Assembly: GCA_017407305.1 (NCBI GenBank)
Contig: JAFQWS010000075.1
Location: 1 to 8,842, forward strand
DNA: 8,842 bases
Direction of reading: 5' to 3'
Source of the DNA: Clostridia bacterium
Lineage (GTDB): Bacteria; Bacillota; Clostridia; Christensenellales; CAG-314
A program made the position numbers and the translations under genes. Each line of letters starts with the position of its first letter. The first letter of the stretch is position 1. Below are positions 6,260-8,842 of the stretch, piece after piece. The notes under the pieces were generated by a model. It saw nothing but the letters and a program-made list of their open reading frames with translations. It ran no database searches and was not told the DNA's origin.

Positions 6260-7678
6260 ATGTACGAAAACAACCACGAAGTAGTTGAAACTATTGAAGT
6301 AATTGAAAAAAAGGTAGATTTGGTTGTTGACAGCATTAACGAATTGGTCGCACAAAAGAAATTTGGTGAAATCAAAAAGCAGATCAACGAGTTGGAACCT
6401 TTTGACATTGCAGAAGTTTTTGAAGAACTCAATCCTGCCGACCTTCCCATCGTGTTTAGATTGTTGTCCAAAGACAACGCTGCCGACACTTTTGTTGAAA
6501 TGAGCAGTGACTATCAAGAAACGTTGATAAACGCATTTTCCGATGCAGAATTGAAGGCAGTTTTTGACGATATGTTCGTGGACGATACCGTTGACGTCAT
6601 TGAAGAAATGCCTGCTTCCGTTGTAAAAAGAATTATCAACCAAACCGACTTGGAAACAAGACAACGCATCAACGAAATTTTGCAATATCCTGAAGACAGC
6701 GCCGGAACAATCATGACGGTTGAGTACGTTTCTTTGAAAAAAGAGTGGACCATTGCTCAATGTCTTGAATATATAAGAAAAATTGCCGTTGACAAAGAAA
6801 CAATTTACACCTCCTACGTAACAGATGCTCAACGAAGACTGGAAGGTGTCGTCTCTGCAAAAGATTTGTTGATTGCTTCCCCTTCCACCACCGTCGGCTC
6901 CATAATGACCACCGACTTCATTTGCGTAACAACCGACACCGACAAAGAAAAAGTCGCAACAACGGCGTCCGACTACGACTTGGCATCCATCCCCGTCGTT
7001 GACAAGGAAAATCGCATTGTTGGTATCATCACCATCGACGATATTATCGACGTCATCCACGAAGAAGCCACAGAAGACTTTGCCAAGATGGCAGCAGTCT
7101 TGCCCACCGACCAACCTTATTTGGAACAATCGGTGTGGTCCATTGTAAAAAGCAGATTGCCTTGGTTGTTGCTTTTGATGATTTCGGCAACATTTACCGG
7201 TCTTATCATCAACTCCTTTGAACATCAACTTTCTCTCATTTCCACCGTTTTGTTTGCTTGCGTTCCCATGTTGATGGGTACGGGTGGTAATGCTGGCAGT
7301 CAAGTTTGCGTCACAATCACACGTGCTTTGGCCTTGGATGAAGTGGAATTTAAAGACATTTTGACGATAATTTGGAAAGAATTGCGCGTTTCTATTTTGC
7401 TGGCTTTGACTTTGGCAGTAAGTTGCTTTGCAAAATTGCAACTTATCGACAGACTTTTGTTTGGCTATGAAGGTTACACCTTTGCAATTTCGGCAATCGT
7501 ATCTTTGGCATTGTTCATCACAATCCTCGTTGCAAAAATTGTTGGTTGTACATTGCCCTTATTGGCGAAGAAATGCAAATTGGATCCCGCAGTTGTGGCA
7601 AATCCCTTCATTACCACAATCGTTGACGCTTTGTCGTTGCTTACTTATTGTGGCGTTGCAGTGGCATTGTTGGGCTGA
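6260..7678 (+). CDS. mgtE: Mg2+ channel/transporter MgtE
   Basis: This 472-residue inner-membrane Mg2+ channel has the full MgtE layout. Residues about 20-145 are the cytosolic superhelical N-domain. Residues about 146-270 are two CBS domains (first after YPEDSAGTIMT, second after GSIMTTDF, ending in GIITIDDIIDVIHEEA). Residues about 295-472 form the membrane domain with five hydrophobic segments. Pore-region signatures are visible: PMLMGTGGNAGSQ (336-348) and DPAVVANPFITTIVD (442-456), where D456 corresponds to the Mg2+-binding aspartate of the Thermus protein. In the family the N and CBS domains bind Mg2+ and close the pore when cytosolic Mg2+ is high. The start at 6260 is chosen because AAGGAGG (6245-6251) stands 8 nt before it. 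The frame remains open upstream to 6158, but that stretch is riboswitch and terminator. Expression is set by the M-box, so control acts on both the RNA and the protein. It appears to be monocistronic. Confidence 0.97.
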   Translation: MYENNHEVVETIEVIEKKVDLVVDSINELVAQKKFGEIKKQINELEPFDIAEVFEELNPADLPIVFRLLSKDNAADTFVEMSSDYQETLINAFSDAELKAVFDDMFVDDTVDVIEEMPASVVKRIINQTDLETRQRINEILQYPEDSAGTIMTVEYVSLKKEWTIAQCLEYIRKIAVDKETIYTSYVTDAQRRLEGVVSAKDLLIASPSTTVGSIMTTDFICVTTDTDKEKVATTASDYDLASIPVVDKENRIVGIITIDDIIDVIHEEATEDFAKMAAVLPTDQPYLEQSVWSIVKSRLPWLLLLMISATFTGLIINSFEHQLSLISTVLFACVPMLMGTGGNAGSQVCVTITRALALDEVEFKDILTIIWKELRVSILLALTLAVSCFAKLQLIDRLLFGYEGYTFAISAIVSLALFITILVAKIVGCTLPLLAKKCKLDPAVVANPFITTIVDALSLLTYCGVAVALLG

Positions 7679-7703
7679 AAACACCACTTTTTAATCCAAC
7701 TCG

Positions 7704-7752
7704 AAAAAATAACCACCGTATTTACAATTAAAGTAAAAACGGTGGTTTTTTT
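7704..7752. terminator. Bidirectional intrinsic terminator between mgtE and the DUF975 gene
   Basis: AACCACCGT (7711-7719) pairs perfectly with ACGGTGGTT (7739-7747). An inner stem TTTAC (7721-7725)/GTAAA (7733-7737) continues after an A-A mismatch, leaving a 7-nt loop. T residues follow (7746-7752) and an A run precedes (7704-7709), so the hairpin works for mgtE and, in reverse, for the gene ending at 7772. Confidence 0.9.
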
Positions 7753-7771
7753 GTTGCTTATTTTATTAAAA

Positions 7772-8365
7772 TTAGTTTGCTACGTTGCTTTCGCCAATGA
7801 GGTTGCGATAGAATTGCACACGTGCTGATTTTTGGTAAGCTGTCACCCACAAGGTGCCAACACCAAAACAAAATGCGCCGACAATTATCCAACCGATAAA
7901 GGACAAATCAAGCAAGAAAAGTTGCATTTTGTGTCCATACATCAATTGTTCGCTTTCCTTAATTGCTTGTTTTGCTGTGTATTCTGGATGGTCAACTTTC
8001 AAATAAAACGCCATGGAATAAGCATAGGATTTGATGATGCCTGGAATAACAAGCAAAAGTGACCACAAGAAAACATATACGCTGACAAGTACACCCAAAA
8101 GGATGTTTTGACCAATTTCGCCTTTGATTCCGTCAAACAAAACTTCGATTTTGTCCACTGCTATTTCTTGGCGAGAACATTGCAAATAATACTTTGCTTC
8201 GCCAAGCATAATGATACCACAAACAATCAAAACGACGATGCTGGAAACGCCCAAAATTGCACCTGCAATAAGAGAAACAATCAAAGCAAAAAGCCATTGT
8301 TGTTGAAAAATTCCACCACCAAGCATTTGGCGTGCTTGTTTGCGAATTTGTGCGTTTGATACCAT
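7772..8365 (-). CDS. DUF975 family integral membrane protein
   Basis: This 197-residue membrane protein shows the hallmarks of the DUF975 family. The N-terminus is IRKQARQML. A hydrophobic segment follows at about 24-54, and another at 88-110 runs into the conserved LLLVIPGIIKSYAYSM motif. A DHPEYTAKQAIKESEQLMYGHK stretch (125-146) is next, and the final hydrophobic stretch contains LSFIGWIIVGAF (154-165) followed by the GVGTLWVTAY motif. The family is common in Firmicutes and has no established biochemical function. The start at 8365 has AAGGAG 6 nt upstream on the - strand. It lies 42 bases after the zinc-ribbon gene on the same strand with no terminator between, so co-transcription is likely. 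No catalytic residues are apparent, and a structural or membrane-homeostasis role would be a guess. Confidence 0.9.
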   Translation of the reverse strand: MVSNAQIRKQARQMLGGGIFQQQWLFALIVSLIAGAILGVSSIVVLIVCGIIMLGEAKYYLQCSRQEIAVDKIEVLFDGIKGEIGQNILLGVLVSVYVFLWSLLLVIPGIIKSYAYSMAFYLKVDHPEYTAKQAIKESEQLMYGHKMQLFLLDLSFIGWIIVGAFCFGVGTLWVTAYQKSARVQFYRNLIGESNVAN

Positions 8366-8407
8366 TTTAGTCTCCTTTATACTGTCTAATTAATCGCAGT
8401 AATTTAA

Positions 8408-8842
8408 TTAGTCTTTGACAATAATTCTGTTGCAGTGTTCACACTTGACTTTGCCATTTTTTTCAAGTTGGTCAAGAGTATTTGCCGACAAATTCATACG
8501 GCAGGTGCCACAACGATTGCCATCAATTTTTGTAAAAACGGGAAATACGTTTTGTGAACGAATTTGCTTGTAAATTTTGATTGTATCGGAATCAATTTCC
8601 TTTTCCAAGACAGCAAGTTGTGATTGAATTTGCTTTACTTGGGGTTGCTTTTCTTTGACAATTACTTGGAAATTGTCCAAACATTGTTTCAATTGTGCTT
8701 CAATCTTGGGAAGTTTTGCAAGCAATTCTTTGCTGGAATCAACAATGTTTTGACTTTCCGTCATCAATGCTTTGCATTCTCTTTGCGCTGTAGCAATTTG
8801 GTCGTAAAGGGCAGAAATTTTGCGTTTGAGATAACCCAATTC
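8408..8842 (-). CDS. C4 zinc-ribbon, coiled-coil protein (zf-RING_7/CT398-like), N-terminus missing
   Basis: The frame is open to the right edge, so the protein starts beyond the window. About 144 residues are present, compared with roughly 240 in the family. The visible N-terminal part is a long charged and glutamine-rich helix with heptad-like spacing, the second arm of the helical hairpin of this family. It is followed by a C-terminal zinc ribbon: CGTC (C110 and C113, counting from the codon at 8837-8839), then CEHC (C133 and C136) in VKCEHCNRIIV. The family is widespread in bacteria and often annotated as a zinc ribbon domain protein, possibly nucleic-acid binding; its molecular role is not settled. 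A TTG at 8837-8839 could be read as a start but has no support, since the coiled coil is clearly cut short. The DUF975 gene follows on the same strand. Confidence 0.88.
   Translation of the reverse strand, partial: ELGYLKRKISALYDQIATAQRECKALMTESQNIVDSSKELLAKLPKIEAQLKQCLDNFQVIVKEKQPQVKQIQSQLAVLEKEIDSDTIKIYKQIRSQNVFPVFTKIDGNRCGTCRMNLSANTLDQLEKNGKVKCEHCNRIIVKD

Noticed and set aside
6224..7441. Long open frame on the - strand (405 codons) opposite mgtE
   Set aside because: It is a shadow of mgtE codons, is low in complexity (rich in N, F, C, G, V) and matches no family I know.

Overview
The window looks like chromosomal DNA from a strictly anaerobic, low-to-moderate GC bacterium of the Firmicutes/Clostridia type. 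The grounds are an oxygen-sensitive [FeFe] hydrogenase operon, an M-box Mg2+ riboswitch in front of mgtE, strong AAGGAGG ribosome binding sites, a DUF975 membrane protein and short U-tailed terminators. The exact taxon cannot be read from the sequence. There are seven protein genes, two of them cut by the window edges. I see no rRNA, tRNA, CRISPR array or insertion sequence.

Region 1 (1-2364, + strand) is the end of a hydrogenase operon. It holds the C-terminus of a NuoF/HndC/HydB-type flavin and iron-sulfur subunit, a complete [FeFe] hydrogenase catalytic subunit (hydA), and a tiny thioredoxin-fold [2Fe-2S] ferredoxin whose start overlaps the hydA stop. Together they would move electrons between NAD(P)H, iron-sulfur clusters and protons/H2. 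A two-way terminator closes the operon.

Region 2 (2366-5906, - strand) is the unusual part. A 987-residue protein combines an N-terminal TIR domain, a STAND/NACHT-like NTPase core with a degenerate P-loop, a long helical region, and a C-terminal HD phosphohydrolase domain of the YfbR/HDDC2 kind. One base after its stop codon a Nudix hydrolase begins without a visible Shine-Dalgarno sequence, so the two are probably translationally coupled. Their promoter (TTGCAA-17-TATAAT) carries a 15-bp palindrome over the -10 and start region. The TIR-STAND layout resembles bacterial NAD-depleting immune proteins. A dual TIR + HD enzyme with a coupled Nudix partner is, to my knowledge, not a standard described defence system, and its role here is inference.

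Region 3 (5965-7752, + strand) is a Mg2+ homeostasis unit: a sigma-A-type promoter, an M-box riboswitch, an intrinsic terminator just before the ribosome binding site, and the mgtE Mg2+ channel gene. The leader has a possible antiterminator pairing. A hairpin terminator after mgtE also serves the converging gene on the other strand.

Region 4 (7772-8842, - strand) holds a C4 zinc-ribbon/coiled-coil protein, cut by the right edge, followed by a DUF975 integral membrane protein. They are probably co-transcribed.
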